A stretch of 64,000 nt of DNA. Origin: an uncultured Christensenella sp. (lineage in GTDB: Bacteria; Bacillota; Clostridia; Christensenellales; Borkfalkiaceae). Positions within the stretch are counted from its first letter, which is position 1; each line of letters starts with the position of its first letter. The position numbers and the translations under genes were made by a program. This document shows, piece after piece, positions 47,419 to 56,974 of the stretch. The notes below the pieces were generated by a model that worked only from the letters and a program-made list of their open reading frames with translations, did no database searches and was not told the DNA's origin. The DNA lies in assembly GCA_910577055.1 (NCBI GenBank), contig CAJTKX010000005.1, positions 1 to 64,000 of the forward strand, given 5' to 3'.

Positions 47419-48948
47419 ATGGCGCAAACCACCGTGTCGGAGCTGGATTATTTGAAGATGACGGCGTGGCAAAAGTTTTGCTATAAGTTTACCGGCTTTT
47501 TCAAAAGGCTGCCTTTGCTGTTTTTGAATTTCTTTAAAATTACCATTCCCGCAAAAGCGAAAAAATTTTGGCAAACCGTCAAAGGTTGCGGGCTTACGGT
47601 AGGAAGAGCCGCCAAATACGGCGATTGGAAAACAAGAACTTCGTTTATTTTGTTCGGCTTTTCGCAGCTTGCAAGAAAGCAATGGCTAAGGGGCGTTTTG
47701 CTTCTCGTTTTCGAGTTGGTTTTTATTCTGTATATGGCGCTGTTCGGCGGACAGTACCTCGGGCTATTGGGAAGCTTGGGTAAACTCGAAAGGGGAGAGC
47801 ATCTCGACGAATACGGTAATTGGGTTTATTCCGAGGGCGACAACAGCCTTTTGATACTTCTTTACGGTATTCTTACCATAATGTTTATTATCTGTTTCGT
47901 CTACGCGTGGTATAAAAGCATAAAATCGGCTTACGGCACGCAACTTATGGTCGAGGCAAGGCGCAAGCTTGCCACGGCGAAAGAGGATATAAACGCCCTC
48001 AATGACGAGCAGTATCACAAAACGCTTTTGGCTGTTCCCTTGGCGGGGCTGACGATTTTCACGATTATTCCTATAATATTCATGATTTTCCTCGCTTTCA
48101 CCAACTACGACCAATATCATATGCCTCCCACAAAGCTGTTTACTTGGATAGGTTGGGATAACTTTGCAAACGTTTTCGGCTCGGGACTTTCGCAAGCGGA
48201 AAACTTCGGTTATACCTTTGCAAGGCTGTTGCTATGGACGGTAATTTGGGCTTTATTTGCAACCTTTTCGAACTATATCCTCGGAATGATAGTTGCAATT
48301 ATCATCAATAAAAAAGGCATTCGTTTTAAAAAATTGTGGCGTACGATTCTCGTAATGACGATAGCCGTGCCTCAGTTCGTATCCCTTCTGTTGATGTCGC
48401 AAATGTTGGGCGATAACGGCGCGATAAACAAGCTTTTGGAGGGCTGTGGTTTGATACAGCCCGGCAACCCGATACCGTTCTTAACCGACGGCACGCTTGC
48501 AAAGGTTACGATTATCGTCGTAAATATTTGGATAGGTATACCCTATACGATGCTTATAAGCACGGGTATATTGATGAATATTCCCGAGGACTTGTATGAG
48601 TCGGCTAAAATCGACGGCGCGGGTCCCGTAAAGGCATTCTTCAAAATTACTTTGCCGTATATGCTTCACGTCACGGCGCCCTATCTTATTACGCAGTTCA
48701 TAGGCAACTTAAATAACTTCAACGTTATTTATCTTCTTACGGGCGGCGGACCCCTTACTTCGGAATTTACGGGCGGCGCGGGCAAAACCGACCTTCTTAT
48801 AACTTGGCTTTATAAGCTTGTTATGCAGAAACAGCTTTACGGTATGGCGGCTGTTATCAGCATATTAATGTTTATAGTAACCGCAGTGGTTTCCCTCATC
48901 GTCTATAATAGGTCGAGTGCAGTAAAGAACGAGGAGGACTTCATGTAA
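47419..48948 (+). CDS. malF: Maltodextrin ABC permease MalF
   Basis: A 509-residue permease with a long soluble N-terminal part of about 95 residues, two early membrane helices (about 95-115 and 150-175), then the six-helix core. The EAA loop reads ESAKIDGAGPVKAF. Size fits MalF proteins of Gram-positive bacteria. The stop and next start overlap as TAATG. It forms the translocator with MalG. Confidence 0.94.
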   Translation: MAQTTVSELDYLKMTAWQKFCYKFTGFFKRLPLLFLNFFKITIPAKAKKFWQTVKGCGLTVGRAAKYGDWKTRTSFILFGFSQLARKQWLRGVLLLVFELVFILYMALFGGQYLGLLGSLGKLERGEHLDEYGNWVYSEGDNSLLILLYGILTIMFIICFVYAWYKSIKSAYGTQLMVEARRKLATAKEDINALNDEQYHKTLLAVPLAGLTIFTIIPIIFMIFLAFTNYDQYHMPPTKLFTWIGWDNFANVFGSGLSQAENFGYTFARLLLWTVIWALFATFSNYILGMIVAIIINKKGIRFKKLWRTILVMTIAVPQFVSLLLMSQMLGDNGAINKLLEGCGLIQPGNPIPFLTDGTLAKVTIIVVNIWIGIPYTMLISTGILMNIPEDLYESAKIDGAGPVKAFFKITLPYMLHVTAPYLITQFIGNLNNFNVIYLLTGGGPLTSEFTGGAGKTDLLITWLYKLVMQKQLYGMAAVISILMFIVTAVVSLIVYNRSSAVKNEEDFM

Positions 48949-49817
48949 TGACTAAGAAATATCGCAGTAAAAAAGCTGTTGAACGCGGCACCAACGCGGC
49001 GATTTATATTATTCTTATTATAATAAGCATACTTTGGCTGTTCCCGTTCTTTTACCTCATTATTCAGTCTTTAAGGGGAGAGTCGGGCATTGCGACCGCT
49101 TATTTCTTCCCCAAGGAATGGACGTTCGACAACTATATTAAGCTTTGGACGGACACCAAAGATTATAACTTCCCCAAGTGGTACGGTACGACTCTTATCA
49201 TTTCGCTTGTGGTTACGGTCATTCAGACTACTATCGTTTTGATTACGAGTTACGCGCTGTCCCGTCTGCGCTTTAAGCTGAGAAAGCCGTTAATGAACCT
49301 TATGTTGATTTTGGGTATGTTCCCCGGCTTTATGTCGATGACGGCGGTTTATTTCCTTTTAAAGCTTTTCGGACTTACGCAAGATATGGGTCTTGTCGGA
49401 CTTATCCTTGTCTACGTTGCAAGCTCGTGTATGGGTTACTATATAAGCAAGGGTTTCTTCGACACGATTCCCAAATCGCTTGACGAAGCGGCAAGGATAG
49501 ACGGCGCAAACAGAAAAACCGTTTTCTTCAAGGTTATTCTTCCGCTTGCAAAGCCCATAATAATTTACACCGTGCTTACGGCATTTATGGCGCCTTGGGG
49601 CGAGTATATGTTCGCTTCCTTGATGGCGTTCGGCGACCAAAGCTACTATAACGTTGCCGTAGGTATGAAGGCGATGTTGGACAGAGAGGTTATTAACGAT
49701 TATTTCACGCGCTTCTGTGCAGCAGCCGTTACCGTATCGCTGCCCATAACCATATTGTTTATGTGGCTGCAAAAATATTACGTTCAAGGCGTTACCGGCG
49801 GTTCTGTAAAGGGGTAA
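48948..49817 (+). CDS. malG: Maltodextrin ABC permease MalG
   Basis: A 289-residue permease with six membrane helices and EAA loop DEAARIDGANRKTVF. The ending YYVQGVTGGSVKG is typical of MalG. It overlaps malF by one base and precedes the amylase gene by 3 bp, so all are co-translated. Confidence 0.95.
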   Translation: MTKKYRSKKAVERGTNAAIYIILIIISILWLFPFFYLIIQSLRGESGIATAYFFPKEWTFDNYIKLWTDTKDYNFPKWYGTTLIISLVVTVIQTTIVLITSYALSRLRFKLRKPLMNLMLILGMFPGFMSMTAVYFLLKLFGLTQDMGLVGLILVYVASSCMGYYISKGFFDTIPKSLDEAARIDGANRKTVFFKVILPLAKPIIIYTVLTAFMAPWGEYMFASLMAFGDQSYYNVAVGMKAMLDREVINDYFTRFCAAAVTVSLPITILFMWLQKYYVQGVTGGSVKG

Positions 49818-49820
49818 AAT

Positions 49821-51359
49821 ATGAAAAAGAAAATTTTAACTGTAATAGGCACTATTTGCGCGGCGGCAACTATGCTTTCGTCCGTCGCGGGGCTATCCGC
49901 TTGTAATAACGAAGTCGGCTTGCTTGACGAAAATATTATCGACGATAACTACGACAACTACTACGAAATTTTCGTGTATTCGTACTGCGATTCGGACGGC
50001 GACGGCATCGGCGATTTGAACGGCGTTACCCAAAAGCTTGATTATATCCGCGATTTGGGATATACGGGTATTTGGCTTATGCCCATTATGCCCTCGGCAA
50101 GCTATCACGGCTACGACGTTACCGATTACAAGGCGGTAAACACCTCTTTCGGCACGATGGAGGACTACGAAAATCTTGTTGAGGTAGCACACGAAAAAGA
50201 TATCAAGGTCATTATCGACCTTGTCGTCAACCACACTTCAAGCGACCACCCGTGGTTCCAAGCCGCGGTGAAATCCAAGCTAAACCAAGCGGGCGGCAAC
50301 TCAATCTACGCCGATTACTATAATTGGTCTACGACGCAACAGGACAAATATACAAAGTGCAACGGCGGCAACGTTTGGTATGAGTCGCAGTTCAGCTCGT
50401 CGATGCCCGACTTGAATTTATCTTCGCAAAAGGTGCGCGACGAGATTGACGACATAATAGGCTTTTGGCTTGAAAAGGGTACCGACGGGTTCCGTTTGGA
50501 CGGCTGCTATTATTATTGCGGCACAAACGAGGACAGCGCGGAAGTATGTAAATTTATCAACGACTGCGCAGTTAAGTACAATGAGGACGCCTATATCGTC
50601 GGCGAGTGTTGGGGACCGAGTAGGGCGGCAATAAAGGACGAATATTATCAAAGCGGTTGCGACAGTTTCTTTGACTTTTCTTCAAGCGGAGAAATAAGAA
50701 ACTCCGTAAACGGCAGCAATTCCGCCACGCTTTGGACTTCGATGAAGAACTCGCTCAATATGTCAGACGGCAATATTTCCGCGCCGTTTCTTTCCAACCA
50801 TGATAACGGCGTTGGCAGAATAGCCAACCGTATGTCAAGGAACGAGGAAAAAATCAAGTTCGCGTACGGTCTGCTGTCTATGTATACGGGCAATACCTTT
50901 ACTTATTATGGCGATGAAATCGGTATGACTGCTAAAAACGCGTCAAGCGACCTCGATTTGCGCGTCGGTATGCTTTGGGACAACGCAAAAACCAACCTTA
51001 CGACGCCCCCGCCTTACGCCGAAACGGACTACGCTTTCGACGGAGTAGAGGAACAGCTTAAAAACCCGAATTCCATTCTCAATTACTATAAGCTTTGCAA
51101 CAACGCGCGCAACGCTTTCCCCGCGCTGATGAGGGGAAGCTACGACAGAATTTCTTCCGTAGTCGGTATGGACGTGATTGCGTTCAAGAAAACCTACAAG
51201 GACCAAACGATTACCGTCGTTGTAAATCTTGCGACTAAGGAGAATAAGGTCGAGGGAATAGAAGGCACCCTCGCGCAGAGCATATGCGTTTCGGGCAAAA
51301 TCGGTTACAGCGGAAATACGCTTACAATGCCCAAATACTCAATAGCTATTTTAACTTAA
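49821..51359 (+). CDS. Alpha-amylase-type GH13 lipoprotein
   Basis: A 512-residue lipoprotein (lipobox LSAC, C28) that should cut alpha-1,4 glucans at the cell surface. A calcium-loop-like DSDGDGIGDLNG follows the first strand. Catalytic residues: D227 in FRLDG, E262 in GECWG and D328 in SNHDNG. It has a short C-terminal domain and no separate starch-binding module, which the lipoprotein at 40250 may supply in trans. Cyclodextrinase or maltogenic activity is possible instead. Confidence 0.92.
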   Translation: MKKKILTVIGTICAAATMLSSVAGLSACNNEVGLLDENIIDDNYDNYYEIFVYSYCDSDGDGIGDLNGVTQKLDYIRDLGYTGIWLMPIMPSASYHGYDVTDYKAVNTSFGTMEDYENLVEVAHEKDIKVIIDLVVNHTSSDHPWFQAAVKSKLNQAGGNSIYADYYNWSTTQQDKYTKCNGGNVWYESQFSSSMPDLNLSSQKVRDEIDDIIGFWLEKGTDGFRLDGCYYYCGTNEDSAEVCKFINDCAVKYNEDAYIVGECWGPSRAAIKDEYYQSGCDSFFDFSSSGEIRNSVNGSNSATLWTSMKNSLNMSDGNISAPFLSNHDNGVGRIANRMSRNEEKIKFAYGLLSMYTGNTFTYYGDEIGMTAKNASSDLDLRVGMLWDNAKTNLTTPPPYAETDYAFDGVEEQLKNPNSILNYYKLCNNARNAFPALMRGSYDRISSVVGMDVIAFKKTYKDQTITVVVNLATKENKVEGIEGTLAQSICVSGKIGYSGNTLTMPKYSIAILT

Positions 51360-51374
51360 AGGAAGGGGAAAATA

Positions 51375-53279
51375 ATGGCAGGTTTATCTCTTAAACACAT
51401 TTATAAGGTCTATCCCAACGGCACCAAAGCCGTAAACGATTTCAATATGGAAATCGAGGATAAAGAGTTTATCGTATTCGTCGGACCCTCGGGCTGCGGC
51501 AAATCCACAACGCTTAGAATGATTGCGGGGCTTGAAGATATTTCCGCGGGCGAGCTTATGATTGGCGAAAACGTCGTCAACGATATGGAACCCAAGGATA
51601 GGGATATAGCGATGGTTTTCCAAAACTACGCGTTGTACCCGCATATGACCGTATTCGAGAATATCGCGTTCGGGTTGCGGCTTCGCAAGCTCCCCAAGGA
51701 CGAAATTAACAGACGCGTAACCGAAGCTGCCGAAATCCTCGGCATTACGGAATACCTCGGCAAAAAGCCCAAGGAAATGTCGGGCGGACAAAGGCAAAGG
51801 GTTTCGCTGGGGCGCGCTATCGTCCGCGAACCCAAGGTTATGCTTTTGGACGAACCTTTATCCAACCTTGACGCAAAACTGCGTACCCAAATGAGGAGCG
51901 AAATAGCTAAACTGCACGCAAAGCTCGGCACAACTTTCATCTACGTCACACACGACCAAGTCGAAGCTATGACAATGGGTACGAGAATCGTCGTTATGAA
52001 GAACGGTTTCGTTCAGCAGATAGATACTCCCAAAAACTTGTATAACTATCCCGGCAATAAGTTCGTTGCGGGCTTTATCGGCACTCCGCAGATGAACTTT
52101 ATGGAAGCTACGCTTTTAAAGAGAGGGGACGAAGTCGATATCGACTTCCAATACTCCGATGCCAAGGTTACCGTGCCTTACTCGATGATGTACAAGGCAA
52201 GACCTTCTTACCTCAACGGCAAAGAAAAAGTTTTTATCGGACTTCGCGCGGAGAATATCTCTATCAATCCCGAAGTGGTTAAAAACAGCAAATCGGTTAT
52301 TAAAGTTAAGGTATCGCACAAGGAAGAGTTGGGCAACCAAACCCTTGTTTACGGCGATATCAATATGGACGGCGACGGCTATACCGAAACCTCGACAAGA
52401 ATTATCATAAACGGCGACGGAGCGCTCGACTACAAGACCGGCGAAGTGATTGACGCGGCTTTGGATTTGAACAAGGTGCACATCTTCGACAAAGAAACCG
52501 AGCTTAGTATTCTTCCGAGAATACCCGAATACAACTACTTCGATTGCGAGGTAAAGGGCGGTAAAATTTCCTTCCTCGGCACCGAACTTAAACTGCCCCC
52601 CGCAATCAAATGCGAGGACGGCAAAAAGGAACTGCTTATTCCCACCGACGCGATTAAAGTCGGCGGCTCTGACGCAGAGGTTACCGTTGTTTCGTGCGAT
52701 GAAATTAACGGCAAGCAAGTGCTTTCTTTCGAACTCGGCGGCAGAAGAGCATTTGCCGTCGTTCCCGAGCCGGTAGCAAACGGTAAGGTTAAAATTTCAA
52801 TCGACTTAAAGAAAATTTCACTTATAGCGGACGGAGCGGAATGCGTCGCCGCTATGCCCGAAAAGGTTAAATTCGAGGGCAACTTGGTCAAAGCGAAAGT
52901 GACCGAGGAAGTGGAAGTTAACGGCAAGACCAAGAAGAAAAAGGCAATTAAATTCCTTTTGAATATTGCGGGCTATGAACTGCCTTGCTCAGACGATATC
53001 GCCGATAAGCTTATCACCGCGATGGGCGTTAAAAACGCGTTCAGCGACAAGCTTATTTACGAGTGCAGTCCCTACGACTTGGAGATTGCCGAAAAGGGCG
53101 TTAGCGCAGAGGTCACGAGCGTTGCCGATTACGGCAAAGAGCTGTTTGCAATTTGCAAGGTTGACGGAAACGAAATTTTCGTATTCACGCAAAACGAAGT
53201 TTCGGGCGCGGTGAAGCTCCTTCCCGACATTAAAAAGCTTTCGATTATTCAAGCAGACAAAAATATCAGAATTATTTAA
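51375..53279 (+). CDS. ABC sugar-import ATPase with long C-terminal extension
   Basis: A 634-residue protein, about 260 residues longer than usual MsmX proteins. The first 370 residues are standard: Walker A GPSGCGKST (about 37-45), signature MSGGQRQR, Walker B D159 in LLDEP, and a TOBE-like domain. The rest (about 375-634) is beta-rich and looks like two or three further TOBE/OB-like units. This may add sugar or regulator sensing. There is no frameshift sign. It closes the malQ operon and should energise MalFG. Confidence 0.92.
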   Translation: MAGLSLKHIYKVYPNGTKAVNDFNMEIEDKEFIVFVGPSGCGKSTTLRMIAGLEDISAGELMIGENVVNDMEPKDRDIAMVFQNYALYPHMTVFENIAFGLRLRKLPKDEINRRVTEAAEILGITEYLGKKPKEMSGGQRQRVSLGRAIVREPKVMLLDEPLSNLDAKLRTQMRSEIAKLHAKLGTTFIYVTHDQVEAMTMGTRIVVMKNGFVQQIDTPKNLYNYPGNKFVAGFIGTPQMNFMEATLLKRGDEVDIDFQYSDAKVTVPYSMMYKARPSYLNGKEKVFIGLRAENISINPEVVKNSKSVIKVKVSHKEELGNQTLVYGDINMDGDGYTETSTRIIINGDGALDYKTGEVIDAALDLNKVHIFDKETELSILPRIPEYNYFDCEVKGGKISFLGTELKLPPAIKCEDGKKELLIPTDAIKVGGSDAEVTVVSCDEINGKQVLSFELGGRRAFAVVPEPVANGKVKISIDLKKISLIADGAECVAAMPEKVKFEGNLVKAKVTEEVEVNGKTKKKKAIKFLLNIAGYELPCSDDIADKLITAMGVKNAFSDKLIYECSPYDLEIAEKGVSAEVTSVADYGKELFAICKVDGNEIFVFTQNEVSGAVKLLPDIKKLSIIQADKNIRII

Positions 53280-53346
53280 GTTCATTACTTCTTCGGTTGC
53301 TTTTCTCATTGTCACTTCAATCGAAGATACCTCCTTATTTCTTATT
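53280..53346 (-). other. Orphan antisense ribosome-binding site region
   Basis: Read on the minus strand, AAGGAGGT lies 13 bp before GTGACAATGAGAAAAGC. This opens a frame running 108 codons antisense into the ATPase gene. The protein resembles nothing I recognise. It may be the stub of a lost gene. Confidence 0.25.
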
Positions 53347-53380
53347 AAAAGACGGGGAACGTCGTTCTCCGTCTTTTAAT
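53347..53380 (+). terminator. Terminator between ATPase and phosphorylase genes
   Basis: A 14-bp stem (53347-53360 with 53364-53377, G-U/G-T mispair inside), loop GTC, ending in TTTT. Read-through may still feed glgP, for which no separate promoter was found. Confidence 0.75.
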
Positions 53381-53411
53381 GGGAGTAAAATAAAAATTTC
53401 AGAGGCTTACT

Positions 53412-55655
53412 ATGGATAGACAATTATATTTGCAAAATTTGGAAAAATTGAAGACGAACGGTAAAACCGTTATAGAGCTTTACAACGAAATTTCTACGTT
53501 GGCGTTAGAGTGCGGTTTGTCAAACGCCGCCAAACCCGCGGCTAAAAACGCGTATTACCTTTCAATGGAATTTTTGATTGGGCGCAGCTTTTTCAATAAC
53601 CTAATGGAGTTGGGCGTTCTTGAAGAGACCCGCGACGTGCTCGCTAAAAAGGGTATCGATATCAACATTTTCGAAGAGATAGAGGACGCTGCGCTCGGTA
53701 ACGGCGGATTAGGCAGACTTGCCGCTTGCTTTTTGGACAGCGCGGCGGGGCTTGGGCTTCCGTTGCACGGCTACGGCATAAGATACAAATACGGGCTTTT
53801 CAAGCAAGCTATAAAAAACGGCTTTCAAGTCGAGCTGCCCGACGATTGGCAACGCTTTTCCGATCCGTGGAGCATTCGGCGCGAAAACGAAAAACGCATA
53901 ATTAAGTTTGCGGATATGGTCGTTACGGCGGTGCCGTACGATATGCCCGTGTTTGGCAAACGCGTAAACAATTTAAGGTTGTGGCAAGCCGAAGGCAGCG
54001 AAAAGGCGCAAAAAATCAGCGAATATCTTTATCCCGCGGACGATACCGAGGAAGGCAAGCTTTTAAGGCTTAGGCAAGAATATTTCTTCTCTGCGGCGGC
54101 GGTTGGAGAGCTGCTTGACAAGCACGTCAAACAATACGGAAAAAACTTCGACAAGTTTGCCGAGTTTAACGCAATTCAGCTTAACGACACTCACCCCGTG
54201 CTTGCAATCGCAGAGTTTATAAGGCTGCTTACCGCAGAGCATAAGGTAGGCTTCGACGACGCGCTCAATATTGCAAAAAAGACTTTCTCCTACACCAATC
54301 ACACGGTTTTACCCGAAGCGTTGGAGTGCTGGGGCGATGGGCTTGTCAAAAAGATATTGCCCGATATTTATACCGTGCTTATTAAACTTCACCTAAGGCA
54401 GAAGGAAGAGCTTGTAAAACTCAAATGCACCCCCGAAGAGGTCGCGGATATGGCGATATATTCGTCCGAAAGATTTTCAATGGCTAACCTTGCGTTATTT
54501 ATAGGGCACACAGTAAACGGCGTTGCAAAGCTGCATACGGAAATTTTAAAAGCAAGCCTTTTCAAAACTGCTTACAAATACTACCCCGACAAGTTCCAAA
54601 ACAAGACAAACGGCATCACCCAAAGAAGATGGCTTATGCTGTGCAACCGCGAGCTTTCTGCGCTTATCGATAAGACCATCGGAAGCGATTGGCGCGAGGA
54701 TATATCGAAGTTAAGCGAGTTGAACGGCCATATTTCGGACATCGCGGACGAGTTTATCAAGGTTAAAGCCGAAAAGAAAAAGCAGCTTTTCGACTATATA
54801 AAAGAACAAGAGGGAGCAGAGCTGCCTAACGGCTTTTTGGTATACTCGCAAGTAAAGCGTTTGCACGAGTATAAGCGCCAACTTATGACGGCTTTGGCTA
54901 TTTTGGAAATTTACAAGGGTTTAAAGGATGGAACCGTAACGGACTTTCAGCCGTCGGTGTTCCTTTTCGGCGCGAAAAGCGCGCCCGCGTATAGGCGCGC
55001 AAAGGCTATTATAAAGTTTATAAACGAAATTGCGAAAAAAGTTAATTCCGACGCGCAAACGAACGGACTTTTAAGGGTTGTGTTCGTGCATAATTATAAC
55101 GTGTCCTATGCGGAAAAGATAGTTGCGGGAACGGACGTATCCTTGCAAGTTTCCACCGCGGGCTTAGAGGCAAGCGGCACGGGCAATATGAAGTTTATGA
55201 TGAACGGCGCGGTTACATGCGGCACTATGGACGGCGCGAACATCGAAATAGTCGAGCTTGCCGGCAAGGAAAACAACTATATCTTCGGCGCGGAAGTGGA
55301 CGAGATAGAGCGTTTGAAAAAAGACGGCTATGACCCCAAGGAATTGCTTAAAGCGAACGGACTGCATAATTTTGCGGTGTCCGCGCTTATAGACGGAACT
55401 TTTTCTGACGACGGAACGGGCTGCTTCAAGGAGCTGTACGATGCGTTGACCGTCGGCGCAAGTTGGCACAAGCCCGATAATTATTTCGTTTTGCACGATT
55501 TGGAAAGCTTCGTAAATTCGCTTTTGAAAATAAACGCCGACAGTAAAGATGCAAAAGCCTTTGCCGTAAAACAGCTTAAAAACACGGCGAACTCGGCTCA
55601 TTTCTCTTCTGACAGAACCATAAGCGAATACGCAAAAGATATCTGGAAAATTTAA
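53412..55655 (+). CDS. glgP: Glycogen/maltodextrin phosphorylase (GT35)
   Basis: A 747-residue pyridoxal-phosphate enzyme releasing glucose-1-phosphate from alpha-1,4 glucans. The cofactor lysine is K594 in the motif EASGTGNMKFMMNGA. The NGGLGRLAACFLDS segment (about 96-109) is also diagnostic. It is about 50-90 residues shorter than classical glycogen phosphorylases, as in many bacterial forms. It works downstream of malQ on imported dextrins and possibly on glycogen made by the branching enzyme system at 63021. Confidence 0.95.
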   Translation: MDRQLYLQNLEKLKTNGKTVIELYNEISTLALECGLSNAAKPAAKNAYYLSMEFLIGRSFFNNLMELGVLEETRDVLAKKGIDINIFEEIEDAALGNGGLGRLAACFLDSAAGLGLPLHGYGIRYKYGLFKQAIKNGFQVELPDDWQRFSDPWSIRRENEKRIIKFADMVVTAVPYDMPVFGKRVNNLRLWQAEGSEKAQKISEYLYPADDTEEGKLLRLRQEYFFSAAAVGELLDKHVKQYGKNFDKFAEFNAIQLNDTHPVLAIAEFIRLLTAEHKVGFDDALNIAKKTFSYTNHTVLPEALECWGDGLVKKILPDIYTVLIKLHLRQKEELVKLKCTPEEVADMAIYSSERFSMANLALFIGHTVNGVAKLHTEILKASLFKTAYKYYPDKFQNKTNGITQRRWLMLCNRELSALIDKTIGSDWREDISKLSELNGHISDIADEFIKVKAEKKKQLFDYIKEQEGAELPNGFLVYSQVKRLHEYKRQLMTALAILEIYKGLKDGTVTDFQPSVFLFGAKSAPAYRRAKAIIKFINEIAKKVNSDAQTNGLLRVVFVHNYNVSYAEKIVAGTDVSLQVSTAGLEASGTGNMKFMMNGAVTCGTMDGANIEIVELAGKENNYIFGAEVDEIERLKKDGYDPKELLKANGLHNFAVSALIDGTFSDDGTGCFKELYDALTVGASWHKPDNYFVLHDLESFVNSLLKINADSKDAKAFAVKQLKNTANSAHFSSDRTISEYAKDIWKI

Positions 55656-55664
55656 AAACCGTTT

Positions 55665-55695
55665 AGCCGCCCGCGCAATTTGCGCGGGCGGCTAT
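55665..55695 (+). terminator. Terminator after glgP
   Basis: A perfect 13-bp GC-rich stem (55665-55677 with 55681-55693). The T-run is poor, so efficiency is uncertain. Confidence 0.7.
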
Positions 55696-55698
55696 TAG

Positions 55699-55727
55699 TT
55701 GACACAAAACCAAATAATTATTATAAT
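55699..55727 (+). promoter_or_regulatory. Consensus promoter for membrane protein gene
   Basis: Perfect TTGACA (55699-55704) and TATAAT (55722-55727) with a 17-bp spacer, directly after the glgP terminator. Confidence 0.9.
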
Positions 55728-55760
55728 ACAATCGTAAATATATAATGACGGAGTCATTTT

Positions 55761-56876
55761 ATGAGTTATAAGTTATATTCCGACGAAGAAAAAAGACTGC
55801 AAAGAAAACTTATACCGTTGAATCTTTTAATTGCCATAATTGCGCTGATTGCGGCAATTTCTTTGGTTATAATGCCTCTTTTGAAAATAAACGTAAGCAA
55901 AGCCGCCGCTTCTTTTATGAACGAAAGCGAAGAGGGCAACGAAACTTTTTCGCAATACTCGGCAGTTTTGGACGAGGTGGACGCGGAGTTGGCTTTTGCG
56001 CCTTTGGATATGGCAAAGGTTTTGTTTGCGCCCAAGAACGAAAAAGGCTTGATTTTAGTCGATAAATTTATGATTGAAAACGGGCTTTTAGAGGGCGTAT
56101 TGGTTTCGGGCGTAAACATATCGCTTGCCGTTGCGACGCAAGCGGTTGACGAGGAAAACATCGCGGACTTGGACATAGGCGCGCTTAACGAGGCGCTTTA
56201 TAAAATCGATACGGCAAAATCCGAGGACGACGTTATAAAGGTGCTTGACGATTATTTGACCGTCCTTGAAACGCAGTTGAATTTTACACTTACCGCAGAG
56301 GAAAGGCAAGCGGCGCAAGACAACTGTTTAGAGCTGTACGACAATACTGTCGAAGCGACGGGCGGAAGTTTTTCGGTAGAGAAAATGCTGTGCGTAAATA
56401 TGTCGCCCGAGGGCGTTGTTTATACGTCTTATTCGGATTTGGCAATAGCTATGTTTAACGGCGAATTCAGCACCGGCGAGGGCGAAGCCGATGGACTGAC
56501 TTCCATTACGGATATGATGAATGCGATTTCCGAACCTTACGGCTATCTGTTCATTTTCGTGGCTTTCCACGCGCTGATGTGGGTAATACTTTTCTTGTTT
56601 GCGTTTTTCAGAATTTTTGCCAAGAATAAACGCTTTACTATGTGGTACGTAAAGCTTGTAAGTTGCTGGCCGTGCATAATTTTCTTCTTGTTGCCGTTTG
56701 CTGTATCGAAAGTCGCGGCGAGCGCGGGATTGCCGGTGCAGATTGCGGGGATAATCGGCGCGATAACGTCGATGACTTGGATAAGCGGAATTTGCTACCT
56801 TGTACTTTGGGCGTTATCTATTTGTTGGGCGTTCCCGATTAAGCACAAAATCAGAAAACTCAGAAAAGGCAGATAA
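55761..56876 (+). CDS. Membrane protein, family not recognised
   Basis: A 371-residue protein I cannot assign. One membrane helix lies near the N-terminus (about 17-40). A large, acidic, mostly helical extracytoplasmic domain (about 45-255) comes next, then three further helices (about 262-285, 297-325 and 328-355) and a basic KHKIRKLRKGR tail. The layout resembles a sensor or assembly factor rather than an enzyme. It has its own strong promoter and terminator, so it is a single-gene unit unrelated to the sugar operons. Confidence 0.7.
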   Translation: MSYKLYSDEEKRLQRKLIPLNLLIAIIALIAAISLVIMPLLKINVSKAAASFMNESEEGNETFSQYSAVLDEVDAELAFAPLDMAKVLFAPKNEKGLILVDKFMIENGLLEGVLVSGVNISLAVATQAVDEENIADLDIGALNEALYKIDTAKSEDDVIKVLDDYLTVLETQLNFTLTAEERQAAQDNCLELYDNTVEATGGSFSVEKMLCVNMSPEGVVYTSYSDLAIAMFNGEFSTGEGEADGLTSITDMMNAISEPYGYLFIFVAFHALMWVILFLFAFFRIFAKNKRFTMWYVKLVSCWPCIIFFLLPFAVSKVAASAGLPVQIAGIIGAITSMTWISGICYLVLWALSICWAFPIKHKIRKLRKGR

Positions 56877-56899
56877 ACTAATAAATTTTAATCGAGCTG

Positions 56900-56940
56900 A
56901 GCCGTCCGCGCAAATTGCACGGGCGGCTGTTTAATTTTTT
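56900..56940 (+). terminator. Terminator after unknown membrane protein
   Basis: A 14-bp imperfect stem (56900-56913 with 56915-56928 region) followed by TTTAATTTTTT. Confidence 0.75.
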
Positions 56941-56974
56941 GCCGAGGGTGTTATATATAATATAGAGGTTAGTT

